From the NCBI RefSeq assembly GCF_020921035.1, contig NC_063154.1, positions 2,418,001 to 2,482,000 on the forward strand: a DNA stretch of 64,000 nt, written 5' to 3'. The DNA comes from Rhodamnia argentea (taxonomy: Eukaryota > Streptophyta > Magnoliopsida > Myrtales > Myrtaceae). The notes under the pieces were generated by a model, which did no database searches, had not been told where the DNA came from, and worked only from the letters and a program-made list of their open reading frames with translations. Below are positions 23,481 through 35,429 of this stretch, one piece after another (within the stretch, counting starts at the first letter, position 1; every line of letters begins with the position of its first letter). Both the position numbers and the translations under genes were made by a program.

Positions 23481-24000
23481 CAACCATTAACAATGAATTT
23501 GCGACCATTAATGACAAATATTCCTGCTCCATCCTTGTACAGCGCGAGATCCGGGCCTACAAAGAAGTAGGGCAGCTAGCTTATCAGACTTTCCACTTGC
23601 GACAAGCAGCAATGCCAAGCTCTGAAGTTAGCGTCATCATCAACGTTGAACGGACTGGATGGTAATATCACTAGTGAGAGCAATGGTCATTTGGCTATGC
23701 GCGGCAGGCGATGGTAAGTAGATGCAATCACTTTCCCTAGCAAGCAGAGTGCTAATGCCATGACAAGTGATAGCAGAGCCAGGTTAGGTGGGGTGTGGAT
23801 AGAATCTTCAATGAGTGTAAGCAAGCACCGGTGATGAATTGGATCATCCATTATTTTGAATTAGAAACCGCAGGATCAACAAAGAGAAACGTCCCTCGAG
23901 AGGACTTACGGTTACGGGGGCTTTATCATCGATGATAAAAACTGTATGAGTCAATGAGGAAAGCTGGCTGTTGAGGACCTCTTATTGAGGACTGAGTATT
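23481..24000 (+). repeat. Serine-rich coding-like repeat, copy 2 of 3
   Basis: Matches 16140-16480, but with a broken frame. It extends further downstream than copy 1 (a block reading like SANAMTSDSRARLGG near 23750-23810), so it preserves more of the source sequence. It sits directly against the truncated B kinase, so its arrival may mark that breakpoint. Confidence 0.5.
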
Positions 24001-24634
24001 ATTCGATGCCGGCGAATTCAGCTAAACTCTCCTTTGTTCTTCCGTTGCTTTGAGCGCGTTTTGATGCTCTACTCACCACATTGTGCCTTCTGAGCTCTGA
24101 GAATCTTGATTGTGTTAATTGCATACGGTTTCCTAAATCGGGCCACCTCATCTGTCTTGACCCAAAAAAAAAAAAAAAAATCTGTCCTTTTTTCTTTTCC
24201 ATCTTCTGCAGACCAGAATTTCCTGGTTGGTGGAAGGAGGCAGATGGATACCTCGTTTTTCTTCCATCTTCTGCAGACCAGAATTTGGGCTTTTTTCCAA
24301 ATTATGCAAAAAAAAAAAAAAAAACCAAAACAGGTATAAAAAAAAAATTTACCAATTTGGGGTCCACTCAGCAGTCTTAATGCCGAGCAGGACCCGCTCG
24401 GCATTTAAAGTGCCGAGTGGGCCCACGCTTGGCACCGGAACCGCCGAGTGGCCTCCTCGGCATCGATAATGCCGAGCGAGGGGGGGCCCACTCCGCCCAG
24501 CAGAGCGGCGCCTGCTGCTCTGCTGGGTTGAGTGCCCCCCCCCCCGGCCGCTCGGCACTCTGACTACCGAGTAGGTGGGGGCCAACGTACCAGCGCCCGC
24601 AAAGGTGTTGCAGAGCCTTCACACGTTTTGTAGA

Positions 24635-24667
24635 GCCTTCGGCTTTGTTTAAAACAAAGCCGAAGGC
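24635..24667. repeat. Perfect 16-bp inverted repeat with 1-bp spacer
   Basis: GCCTTCGGCTTTGTTT is followed by A and then by its exact complement. It lies inside the MULE, just before the CT-rich tandem repeats. A transcript through it could form a very stable hairpin. Confidence 0.9.
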
Positions 24668-24682
24668 CCTTCGCATTCGTAA

Positions 24683-24794
24683 CGCTCTTCTCTCTTCTTT
24701 GCGGTCAGAACGCTCTCCTCTCCTCTCCGCGCTTAGAACACTCTCCTCTCCTCTCCGCGCTTAGAACACTCTTCTCTTCTCTCCGTGCTCAGAT
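24683..24794 (+). repeat. 28-bp tandem repeat, four units
   Basis: Four consecutive units of 28 bp (24683, 24711, 24739, 24767), each CT-rich and ending in a variant of GCGCTTAGAA. They lie within the MULE. CT-rich tracts of this kind are typical of 5' UTRs, so this may be the transcribed leader of the element. Confidence 0.8.
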
Positions 24795-25914
24795 TGCTCA
24801 AAAACTCTCCCTCTTCTCGCACTCTTTGAGGTCTCCCTCTTCTCGCACTCTCAGAGCCCTCTTGCAGCACCTCCGCGAACACTCTCCTCTCCACCTTCAC
24901 GTGAATTACAGAGCCATCGGCCTCATTTGTTCGTTGAAGGAGATCCCCCTCTCCTCGGGTACCTTTATTGATGTTATTATAGGCTGTTAATGTTTTTATT
25001 TTATTGCTAATATTTTCGTCATGTTTAAATTAAATTGGGACTTTTTTATTTTACATAAGTTGAGACAAAAGCAAAGCCGGCCTCCTTACTCGGTGCTTTC
25101 TTTTAATAATTTGAGCTCTTTATTCGGCGCGTGCTTACCCTCAATAGTTTGAGGTAAATCTCGTTATAGTTATTTTTTGCAGTTTCGTAAGTATTGTTTT
25201 ATTTATTTGATTATTATTTGTACCCTTAATAGTTATAATGTTTACGAATTTAGGTAAATAAAAAAATAACCCAGTTTGCCGTCCCATTTCCCGAGAGATC
25301 TACTTTTGCATTTCCCGACAATCCACCGCCGCAGACTCCAGCTCCTTCTCCCGCTTCGTATGGATCAGATTTTCCTCCTTTTTATCCAAGCTTTTCTACA
25401 GTAGGATGTATACCGTTTGGGCATGGCATAATTTTACAAGATATACCTTTATCATTTACACATCCTCCTCGGTCGGATCCTCGTCCTTGTCGGTATAATA
25501 CTAGACCCGCCAAGCACCGAAGAGAACCTAATTGCGGAACATGAGGTAATGTAAGAAGATGGCATCGTCAGTAGATGTAATTGCGATTAACAATTGTTAT
25601 CTATTATGAAAATTACATGTTTTTCATATATCTCAGCACTTTTCTTTTATGAATATTCTTAATTAATTACATTAATAAAATAAGTTTAAAAAAAAGTATA
25701 AATAAAATAATAATTATTAAAAATTGGAAAAAAAATCTAAGCGGAAAGCTGGATCCCGCTCAGCGGTGGGGCGGGCCCCTTGCTCGGCAGCCCAGCTGCT
25801 GAGCATAGGCCCGCTCGGCACCAAGACTGCCGAACGGGTCCTAAATTGGCAAATATTTTTTTAACCCTATTTTGGTAAATATATTTTTTTTTCGCGTGAA
25901 TTGGAAAAAAGCCC

Positions 25915-26942
25915 CCAGAATTTCGGGAACTTCCTAACGCTTAACGGAAATTCCAATGCATGATTTTCTGGTACGTGTATGCAACTATTAATTGTTATTA
26001 CAATCCTATCCCCAAAGTCTATGATCAGCATCTTAGTTTTAAAAAATTGCTTTGTCATTTCCTTGCAAGGAAGAGTGGGAGCATCAATATAGAACATGCA
26101 ACTTCCTTAACGCTGATAAACGAAGCTGAGTTCCAGAGTTCTTAGTTTCAGAAACTAAATCCGATGTTGTCCTCTCGGATCGTGTAGAGGACGGCAAGAA
26201 AACCAGTCAGTGTTCCATTAACGATCTTGCCTGTATTCCTACGTATGGTGTGGGGGGAGAAAAGATAGATCAACGTGCAATAGAAAGACTAAGACTAAGA
26301 ATGTTTAATTTCCAGAACCACGGCTTTTCTCGATGATCATCACAACACCAGGTGGCAGATGTCTGTATTTGTAACCGATTGATTAGAAACGTAATTGAAA
26401 GAGTCTTCCTCCAACTACTGCCGAAGAAAAATATAGCCTCGAATTGTCCTTCTTCTCCATTTTTTTCTCCATCTCTTCAAGCTCCGCTACTTTAATGGCG
26501 GCCAAAAAGAAGTCTAGCAAAGGGAATAAAAAAAATGTAACCAAACAGAAAAGAGAAGATCTCTCTAATCATTCATACGAAAATTGGTGTAGGTGCGGGT
26601 TCAATGGTGAACTTCAGTGTGGTGATTTTCATCCCTAATTGGATTAAAAGGAAAAAAGAATGTCATGTCAAGACATGTTTGAATGTTAAGTCGATCAAAA
26701 ACAGTGGTAGGACTCTTTGTTTAATCATGAATCGCAAGGCGGCTAGGACGAAATTTTTGCCGATCAGACTGCGGAACTAAGCTCCTTCGAAGTGTTTTTC
26801 TCATTTTTGACTTGACATTTCTAGAAACACAAGGGAGTAGTGGTGGACTGGCCACTCGCTCATGCCAAATGAATGCACGAAAATGAATTTTTGATACCAA
26901 AAACAAGAGTCCTTTTCTTTTTTCCCCAGAATCCCCACCCTC
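25915..26942. other. Upstream region of LRR-kinase copy 4
   Basis: Non-coding cluster modules. 25950-26100 matches 16575-16665 and 42265-42430 (CTTGCAAGGAAGAGTGGGAG). 26640-26800 is the upstream module found also near 35265, 38030, 39245, 42520, 45250 and 45535. A short open frame at 26444-26638 is Lys-rich (AAKKKSSKGNKKN). Pieces of it recur near 33510 and 35040, so it is probably a repeat rather than a gene. Confidence 0.45.
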
Positions 26943-26949
26943 TATAAAT
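26943..26949 (+). promoter_or_regulatory. TATA box of copy 4
   Basis: TATAAAT lies about 111 bp upstream of the start codon at 27054. The same box in the same setting precedes the copies at 33946 and 46329. Confidence 0.6.
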
Positions 26950-27053
26950 CTCTTGTCAAGGAGGTGGCTACACCATACCTGAATCACCCATCATATCTCT
27001 CACCCTTCTTAGACCTCCCTGCACATCCCTTCGGTCCACCTCTGCTTCGAGTC

Positions 27054-29755
27054 ATGCAACTCGTGGGCTTTACTTTTGCAAAGTTACTATTCCCTCGCTT
27101 CATTTTTGCCATTGCCATTGCCATTTCATTGTGGCTTGTACGAGTCTCCACGGCATCAAATGAGACCAACAAATCCGCATTGCTTGCATTCAAGGCTGGC
27201 ATAACTGAGGACCCTCTCGGGATGCTTGGCTCTTGGAACAATACGGTCAACCTCTGCCAGTGGTACGGTGTCACCTGTAGTCGATGGCACCATGACAGAG
27301 TCACCGTGTTGGATCTGAATTCGTAGATGCTCTCTGGGTCTATATCACCTCACATCGGGAATCTCAGTTTCTTAAGGTATTTGTTGCTCCAAAATAACAG
27401 CTTTCACCATGAAATCCCTCCCCAAATCGGGCGGTTGCACCGGTTACGTTTCTTATATCTAGCTAACAATTCTCTCACGGGCAAAATCCCCAAGAACACA
27501 TCGGGTTGGCTTAACCTCCTTCGCCTCAGATTGACTAGAAACCAACTGAGTGGAGAAGTTCCTCCAGAGATGGGTTCATTGGTGAAGCTCCAGTTTCTTT
27601 ATTTAGGAGCAAACAATCTAACAGGAAGTATCCCTTCTTCCATTGGGAACTTATCATCATTGGAGGGCCTTTCTCTTTCCGAGAATTATTTGGGCGGGAG
27701 TCTTCCTCAGGCTCTAGACCAACTGACCAAACTAACATCACTTGCTTTGGCAATCTTGTGAACTTGGAAACCTTGTCGATGGGCAACACCAATCTTTCAG
27801 GTGCTATCCCGTCTACTGTGGGAAATCTTCAAAATCTAGCATATCTGAGACTCTCGAATAACAATCTATCGGGGGAAATTTCATCCTCTTTCCAAAAGAA
27901 CAAGAAATTGATTGCACTGTTTCTTGATAGGAATCACTTCCACGGCCACATTCGTTCACATCTGGATCAGTGTCAAAATCTCATGCAGCTCGATCTTTCT
28001 AACAACAACCTCAATGGTTCCATATTTCCAGCAGTTAAAACCCTCCTCATTCTGAATTTGTCGTACAACCGTTTGAGTGGGGCCCTTCCAGCAGAAGTAG
28101 GACAAATGGACCATATAAATACTTTGGACATTTCAGGCAATATGTTTAGTGGTGAAATTCCAAGCACTCTAGGCGATTGTAATGGACTGCTAATATTAGT
28201 AATGAAGGATAACTACTTCCAGGGATCCATTCCTCTATCATTTAGCTCATTAAGAAGTATTGAGATATTGGATCTTTCCAATAATAATCTGTCAGGTGAG
28301 ATTCCGAAGTTTTGGGAGGCATTTGACTTCTTGGAAATTCTGAATTTATCCTATAACAATTTTGAAGGTATGTTACCAACCGAAGGAGTCTTCAAGAATA
28401 CAAGTGCCACCTTTATTGTCGGAAACAACAAGATTTGTGGAGGAATCTCGAAATTTTCGTTCCCCAAATGTATCCGTAGACATTCCAAGAGCAAAGGAGT
28501 TGTTCGTAAATTGAAACTCTTGCTCTCTACTATCTTCGGGCTTCTAGGGGTGGTTATTGTTCTGGTTTTTGTGTTTGTCTGTTGGTTGAAGAAGAAGAAA
28601 GCACAAAAGCAAACTTCAAGTTCCATAGGTAATACTTGGCAAAACTTATCTTATCGAACCCTCCGCAGAGCAACTGATGGTTTTTCTTCCACTAATTTGA
28701 TCGGTGTTGGAAGCTTTGGATCTGTTTACAAGGGAATACTCCAAGAGAATGGGACTAATGTTGCTGTGAAGGTGCTTAATTTAACCAGTCATGGTGCTCT
28801 AAAGAGCTTCAAAGCCGAGTGTGAGACTCTAAAGCATATCAAACACCGAAATCTTTTGAAGGTACTAACAGTATCCTCAGGTACTGATTATGACGGAAAT
28901 GACTTTAAGGCTTTGGTCTATGAGTTCATGGTCAATGGTAGCCTTGAAGAGTGGTTGCACCCATCTCCAATACCAATAGATGTATACGGGCCTTCAAAAA
29001 ATTTGAGTCCCATCCAATGGATAAAGATTTCCATCGACATTGCTTTCGCATTGGATTACCGTCATAACCAATGCCATAGCACCATAGTTCATTGTGATCT
29101 AAAGCCAAGCAATGTCCTTTTAGATACTGAGATGGTTGGGCATGTCGGCGACTTTGGATTAGCAAAAATCGTCCTTGAATCCACGTCTTACACGAACATA
29201 AATGCAAGCTCAGCTGGTTTTAGAGGAACAATTGGTTATGCTACTCCAGGTATGTCTCCTTGTGTCCCTCAAATCAAATGAAGAATTTGTTCATCACAGA
29301 ATTGTTGATCGCATCCAAAATAATGAGATTGTGCACATATTATTTTCTCATAGCTCAACCATATGTGGTTCTTGACATGCGCAGAATATGGAATGGGTAG
29401 TGAGGTTTCTATTGAAGGTGATATCTATAGTTATGGCATCCTCTTGCTAGAGTTGTTCACAGGAATCAATCCCACGGCCGAGTTATTCAAAGAGAATTTG
29501 AACCTACATATTTTTGTTGAGGAAGCTTTGCCTGAACGAGTCCTAGAGATTACCGATCCTATTTTAGTTCGAGAATTGGAGGGTGATGAAGGCCAAAGCA
29601 GAAAGAGCACAATTCAGGATTGTTTGCTAACGGTGTACAGAATCGGGATTGCCTGCTCAGTTGGAACCCCAAGAGAGCGAATGAGCATCACAGATGTAGC
29701 AGCTCAACTACGTTCGACTAGGGATAGGCTTTGCACAGCTGGCTTACGGGGATAG
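27054..29755 (+). pseudogene. LRR-XII receptor-like kinase copy 4, internally deleted
   Basis: Starts like the other A copies with a signal peptide and N-cap. An in-frame TAG lies at 27324-27326 where CAG would fit. Compared with the intact copy at 46329, about 496 bp of LRR sequence is missing at 27750, which shifts the frame. From 27758 the reading frame is open for 507 codons: remaining LRRs, membrane helix, G-loop GVGSFGSVYKG, HCD (non-RD) and DFG. The exon-1 donor is at 29249 and exon 2 is 29385-29755. The APE motif reads TPE after splicing. The donor right after the stop is GA rather than GT, so the candidate 3' intron is lost. Non-functional as a full receptor. Confidence 0.85.
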
Positions 29756-30260
29756 GAGAAATACTAAAGCAGTACGTTTTCTAGTACCTCTTACAAATGC
29801 CAAACTGAACCACTCATGCATGAACAAGCGCGTGACTGCTCGAATTTTTGTTGTTTTGAATCTAGATAAACTCAATTGTCTGGTAATGTGAAGATGAAGC
29901 CGTGGTGGTAACAGAGTCATCATGCAGAACCAAAGGGGGACAGATGCTTTTCTAATGTATCGTGAGGTTGGTGAATTGCGCTCTGACATAGACTATACAT
30001 AGTTTAGATCGTCAAGAACAAAGGTGTGTTTCAATGTTCCTTTTGAAATGAAAGTTGGCGTGCGAGAAGAGAACCCTTGTATTTGGAATGTTGCTGTTTT
30101 CTATCAGCCCTGTTGTATATTTGGACAATTGAAAAGAAAAGCATACATGCAAGCCTGTATATGTCTCATAAGGCTATGCAGGCAAGTTCAGTTATCGCTT
30201 TTATGCTAGTTATATAGTTCGATCTACAAATATGAGTAAACATCATGCTTGCACATCCCA
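29756..30260 (+). repeat. A-type 3' flank module, copy 4
   Basis: Matches the downstream blocks of the other A copies (GTAACAGAGTCATCATGCAG and GTGTGTTTCAATGTTCC). No gene. Confidence 0.6.
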
Positions 30261-31799
30261 CACCATGTCGACGTCTATCGAAAAGGATGACTACATGAGT
30301 TTTCTTGGATAGAGTCCTACATTACCTAAATGCTCCATTTGGGAGAGCAGATTACTTTATTCCATCATCTCGCCAAGCGGTAAGTAATGACTTCCAGAAA
30401 CAAACAGAAATGTAGTTTTGAGTGAAACAGCTATCACGCAGCCACATAACTTGCAAGTAAAGATAGTAGTCACCGTGAATGTTGACACTGTCATTTTCAT
30501 GAGGCGAGCATACCTTCATAATCAAGTTCGAGAAATGGAGGAAATGAGCTTTCTCTCTTTACTCAGGAATTTTTAAGACACATCAGTCCAATGCACGGAC
30601 CAAAGAACTGAAAAATTGACTCGTCGGCGTTAGCCAAGAAGATATAGGAAAATGGCCTTCAAATCCATATAGCCATCGGCCATGATCTTGGTTGGAAATA
30701 TCAGCCAAGGTGGCCATGAAGCATTCCGCCCTTTCTGTTGGGTCTGATTTGCAATTACAAGAGAGAGAGAGAGAGGAGGTAAAACAAGTGACAACGTAAC
30801 AGGATAAGATACTCGCCACCCATAGGAATCCACCTAAGGGATTAGAGTAAAATGATAGAATACTCGCCACTATTAAGAATCCACCTAAGGGATAAGAGTA
30901 AAATAAGAACAACTTCTTATTCTCAAGCCAAAAGGCAAATAGTTTATCAAATAATCAAGTCTGTCTTTACATTCATCCTAGTATGCTTACATAGGCGAGC
31001 ATGGAAGAACCCTTTTAAACATAGGTGACTCTTCATAGGAAAGAGACTAAACATTTAAGGACATAGGAACTAGAAAAAGTAATAAAGTCCTAGAAACTAG
31101 AAAATGACATTAAATACTTAGAGACTCGAACTTGGACTCTTTGAGAACTTGAACGGTAATTACTAGACCTTGAAAATAAGAAAGATAAGATGGTTGAAGG
31201 TCTTCATTCTTTGAATATTCCCAAGTCGCCGCATTAATGACCTTAAATGAATGTGAACATTCCCAAGCACGAAGTGACCGATTACTGATAGACGCTTGAC
31301 GAGGATTGTCGGTTACGAAGAAGTCGGTAGCTCCATTTGTTGGCATCTTGGTTGCTAGTTTTCACGCCGATAGCTTCATAGTGAGCTCGAACCCATCAAG
31401 ACAAGTTAAGACCAGAACTCGCTTTAGCATGAATAGACATTGATGTTGCTTGACTAGCCGATGAAACCATGTGGGAACTTTGGATTTTTCCTTAGAATTA
31501 GTTGCTCCCGCATCTTTAGTTGGATTAATCGACTAGGACTGAGTTGAGCTTGCGAGCCAATAGATAGAGTCCGATGCTCCTGCATCAAAGAGCCATGGAG
31601 GATTTTCCAGATTATGTTGTCCTTTTCCATAGCTTCCAAAAAGAAAAAAGAAAAGAAATTATGTTTCTGGTGACTGGAGATTTAAAGAATAAACAGTAAA
31701 ATAGATAATTCACTGTGGTCAGGTGACGTGGCACTTTCAGGTTTTAAGTTAATACATGGACAAAATAATCGCGTCGTGCGTACTTTGTATGGGAGAACA
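30261..31799. other. Intergenic DNA with possible old retroelement sequence
   Basis: 30330-30560 matches B-type and A-type downstream DNA at 5150-5290 and 50280-50500. A direct duplication of about 50 bp lies at 30809-30905 (ACTCGCC ... AATCCACCTAAGGGAT, twice). On the minus strand around 31455-31640 a weak protease-like string (FDAGASD) hints at an old Ty1/copia fossil, but the evidence is thin and no termini were found. Confidence 0.3.
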
Positions 31800-32230
31800 G
31801 GAATAAAGCACTCGACAAGCGGGAATTAGGGTGGTGCCGCCTCGAAAAACTTGGGAAAATAGTAAAACTTTTCCTCGACAGCGGACGAGCAACCCTTCCA
31901 CTCGTGCAAGAGGAGTTCTAGTTCACATCGTTGGACGGAGTAGTTTTGTCAGCTCAACTGCTGCTCGGGCCAATCTTTCGATTAGATTGATGTCGTCTTG
32001 TGAAGTGACTGCACTTCAACTCAATCCTGGACTCAAGGCGCAGGACAGTCAGCGTGTCGCCGACTCTCCACTTGCGACTAGCAGCAATGCTAGCTCTGAA
32101 GTGAGTGTGAACAACAACGGCCGATATTACCAGTAGGTGGGATGGTCATTCGCCTACGTGTGGAAATTGGAATCATCCATTGTTTCGAATCGGAAACCAA
32201 AGGATCGATGAATTTATGTTGGCGAATTAA
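31800..32230 (+). repeat. Serine-rich coding-like repeat, copy 3 of 3
   Basis: An open frame of 101 codons (31831-32136) ends with the shared SPLATSSNASSEVSVNNN string. It extends about 150 bp further upstream than copy 1 with a readable frame. The 5' part therefore gives more of the source protein, which is still unrecognised. Confidence 0.5.
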
Positions 32231-33834
32231 GCTAAACTCTCCTCATTTCCATGAACACGAGTTATGGTGAACAAGCTTTAGAAAGTGGTATCCTTGTTGG
32301 TAGATTGGTCCTCAAAACGTTTCTCATTCTCATCCTCATGTAACTTCCATTGCTTTGAGCACGTTTTGATATCTACGTACCAAATTGGCTAATCCTAAAC
32401 ATTCATAGAACGGTGATGGAAAATTTTACTGTCTAATTTCGTGGGTGAACATCACTCTTAATTCCTTTAGTATAGCTAGAGATGCGTGAGCATTATTCAC
32501 AGTTCATTAGAACATAAAAAGAATGTCATGTCGCATCATGTGACGTTTTAGATAAATTTTAATAATCAACCAAAAAGATAATATTTGTGCAAAACATGGA
32601 ATATTCCTTCCATAATAATTTTTTTATTTGTTGTGTGGGATGTCAATTCTGCCGTTCAGATAAAGCAAAGAGGAATGACACATCTTTCTCGTTTTTCAGT
32701 TTTCCCAAATGCACTACATATGTTGCAGATTAACCATAAAGGTAATCAAAAAATGACTTTTGAGACCAAAACAAAGAGGCTCTCTCCAAAATCCTAGAAA
32801 AGGGAACTGTTGATAATAGAAATTGCATATGTTGATTAGGAAGGCTGGCTGTTGATTTGTTCATCCATTCGCTTAAAGCCTTAAACTTAGAAATTCAATA
32901 CTTAGCAGAATTAAATCTTTCCTGATGGTCCTGTATAGTATAAAAATTGACATAAATGGTTCGATTCGATAAAGCCAACAAAAAAAATGGTCGTGGTTGG
33001 AATTTCTTCAAAAGTACTTACAAAATTAATAATGGCTAATGACTAATTTGTATACATCGTCAAACATCTTGAAGTATTATCTCTGGGAATTGAAATCGTA
33101 CAAATTTAAGATTTGATTAAATTATTCGCATTTCTCTTTCAATCTCATTTGTAAGCTCTTATAGGCTTCTCAATTTGGGTCGCAAGGAAAGAAGAGTGGG
33201 CTTGATTTTCTTTAGTCATCACATGTTTTTGAAAAGACAATTAATTATATAACAGCCTTTGGGTGACTATTATACTAGCAGTCTATTTAGGGCCACGAAC
33301 AATTTATTAAAAATTATTGTGGGTTGACTTTTTTTAAGAATTTGCAACTCACAATATACTGTTATTCTCATAGTGACTCAAAAACTATTATGCTAGCAAA
33401 ATCCTTTTGAAAATCCCTGGACACGTCTTTATTTATAAGTTTTCCCTCTTTTTATGCAATACATCCGCGTAATGCACAGGGCCATCGACTCTCTAAACGA
33501 AATGAAGTCTAGCTAAGGGAATAAAAAAAAAAAAAAAAGCAGTCAATAAATTGGTTCAAGGGATGGGTTCAGTGGTGGCTAATATGGTGTTGAAGAAATG
33601 TTTGAAAAGACCAAAAATGTAATTATTGTGCACTTTAGTGTAGTGGCGGACTCAAGTCTATCCGACACTTGTCTGTCTACTTTATGTAAAAATGTTCATT
33701 TGCTTGGCGTGGAAAATCAATTTCAGCCGATGTCTGAGTGCTTACCACCCAACTTGTCCACTCACTGCCAAGGGGATACAGATATATGACTTTTAAGACC
33801 AAAACAAGAGCCTCTCTCCAAAATCCTCACCGTC
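32231..33834. other. Intergenic DNA upstream of the 33946 relic
   Basis: No gene. The last 300 bp are A-type leader modules (CTGCCGTTCAGATAAAGC near 32650; TTTTGAGACCAAAACAAAGA near 32758; repeated near 33715-33820). The rest is AT-rich and unassigned. Confidence 0.4.
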
Positions 33835-33840
33835 TATAAA
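33835..33840 (+). promoter_or_regulatory. TATA box of the 33946 relic
   Basis: TATAAA lies about 106 bp before the start codon, in the same context as the TATA boxes of copies at 27054 and 46329. Confidence 0.5.
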
Positions 33841-33945
33841 TCTCTTGTCGATGAGGTGGCTAAACCACACCCGAATCACGCATCACATCTCTCATTCCTT
33901 GTTAATCTCCCGGCACATCACTTTAATCCACTTCTGCTTTGAGTT

Positions 33946-34602
33946 ATGCAACTCGCGGGCTTTTATCTTTGCAAAGTCATAATTAATTTCGTGGCTTCAT
34001 TTTTGCAATTGCTATTGCATTGTGCTTTGCACGAGTCTCTTCGACATCAAATGAAACTGACAAATCCGCACTGCTTGCATTCAAGACTGGGATAATTGAG
34101 GACCCTCTCACAAAATTGTTGATGGATCTTCTTACAAATGGACCTCATAATAAGATTGTGCACCTGTTGTTTTCTCATTTGACACAAATGCGCATACTAT
34201 TTTCTCATAACTCATTTGAGGTTCTTGATAAGTGCAGAATATGGATTGGGACATGGGGTTTCTGTTAATGGCGATATCTATAGTTATGGCATCTTCTTGC
34301 TAGAGATGTACACAGGACTCGGTCCCACAGCTGAGGTATTCAAAGAAAATTCGAGCCTCCATAATTTTGTTAAGGAAGCTTTGCCTGGATGAGTCCTAGA
34401 GATTAGCGATCCGATTCTAGTTCAAGAAGTAAAGAGCAATGCATGCCAAAGCAAAAAGAGCACAGTCCAGGATTGTCTGCCAATAGTCTACTGAATCGAG
34501 ATCGCCTGCTCAGTCGGAGTCCCTGGAGAGCGGATGAGCATAACAAATGTTGCAGCTCAACTACATTCGATTAGGGACAGACTTTACGCAGTTGGTTTAT
34601 GA
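33946..34602 (+). pseudogene. Deletion derivative of an A-type LRR-XII kinase
   Basis: The promoter, signal-peptide region and N-cap (about 55 codons) are joined near 34110 directly to sequence of the kinase intron, followed by exon 2 (about 34240-34602). Roughly 2.6 kb, comprising nearly all LRRs, the membrane helix and most of the kinase, is missing. The frame is shifted in the signal-peptide part and broken again in exon 2 (a TGA near 34390 and another near 34491). Its expression, if any, would give only a short peptide. Confidence 0.75.
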
Positions 34603-35429
34603 GGATACATGATTTACTAAAGCAGTAAGTTCTCTAGTACCTCCCCCAAATTATGCCAAACTGAACCACTTATGCGTAGACAAGCACGTGACTACACGCA
34701 TTTTTTTTTTTTTTCCAATCTAGATAAACTCAATTTTCTGGGAATGCGAAGATGGAGCCATGGAAGTAGCAGGGTCATCCTGAGGTTGGCGATTCGAGTT
34801 CTGATGTAGATTATGAATAGTTTAGACCGTGAAGAACAAAGGTCTGTTTCAATGTTCCTTCCGAAACGAAAGTTGCCGTGTAAGAAGAGAAGAAAGTATT
34901 AGGATGATGCCGTCAATCTGGACAACTGTTCTGTATCTTTGGACAATTATAAGAAACGGCAATCATGCATGTACCCTTTTGTTCTTTTATGCTAGCTAAA
35001 TAGTTCGATCTACTCACCACATTGTGCCTAGCAAACAAAATCAACCAAACGGAAGTCTAGCCAAGGGAATGAACAATATCAACCAAACAGAAAAACAACA
35101 CACCAATTTCCTGTTCGCGTGTTAAAACCTCAATTCGAGGATTCGGAATCCGCACAAAAAGCATATAATAGAAAAGAATGTCGTGGTGGTTTTCATCTAT
35201 CATATCCGTAAAATATATAAAGAATTCGATGCCGTGTTGTGTGGTGTTGAAGACATGTCTGAATATTAAGTCGACAAAAAAGATACTTGTTGTGTACTTT
35301 AGAGCAGCGGTATGACTCTTTCTATAAGTTGGATAATGTATATGCAAAATTTTCTGGAACATCCCATGAATCAAAGGCCAGAGGAGGAATTTTTCTCGAT
35401 CAAACTTCAGAAACTAAGTTAAGTTTGTA
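34603..35429. other. A-type 3' flank followed by upstream module
   Basis: 34603-35000 is the A-type 3' flank module. 35030-35420 carries Lys-rich and upstream module pieces (GTCTGAATATTAAGTCGAC, then TATGACTCTTTC). No gene. The next element begins at about 35430. Confidence 0.5.

Larger units (their letters stand above)
24287..25914. mobile_element. Mutator-like element (MULE), non-autonomous
   Basis: The 1628-bp element is flanked by a perfect 9-bp duplication CCAGAATTT (24278-24286 and 25915-25923), the Mutator hallmark. Terminal inverted repeats of at least 110 bp start GGGCTTTTTTCCAA at both ends and contain A-runs, then GCCGAGC-type motifs. No transposase is visible. The interior has a CT-rich 28-bp tandem repeat, a near-perfect hairpin, and near 25270-25545 an open proline-rich stretch ending in RREPNCGT and a stop, possibly captured host sequence or a remnant of an element protein. 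The perfect flanking repeats suggest recent insertion. Confidence 0.85.

Noticed and set aside
24349-24676. Open frames of 78-99 codons in the left arm of the MULE.
   Set aside because: They run through the TIR and GCCGAGC-type inverted motifs, with low-complexity Arg/Gly/Pro translations and no similarity to transposases.
26444-26638. A Lys-rich 64-codon frame that could be a small basic protein.
   Set aside because: Pieces of the same DNA recur at 33510 and 35040 without the frame, so it behaves as part of a repeated intergenic module.
30583-30912. A 109-codon minus-strand frame with hydrophobic repeats.
   Set aside because: The repeated hydrophobic segments come from the direct DNA duplication at 30809-30905. 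No start or gene context supports it.
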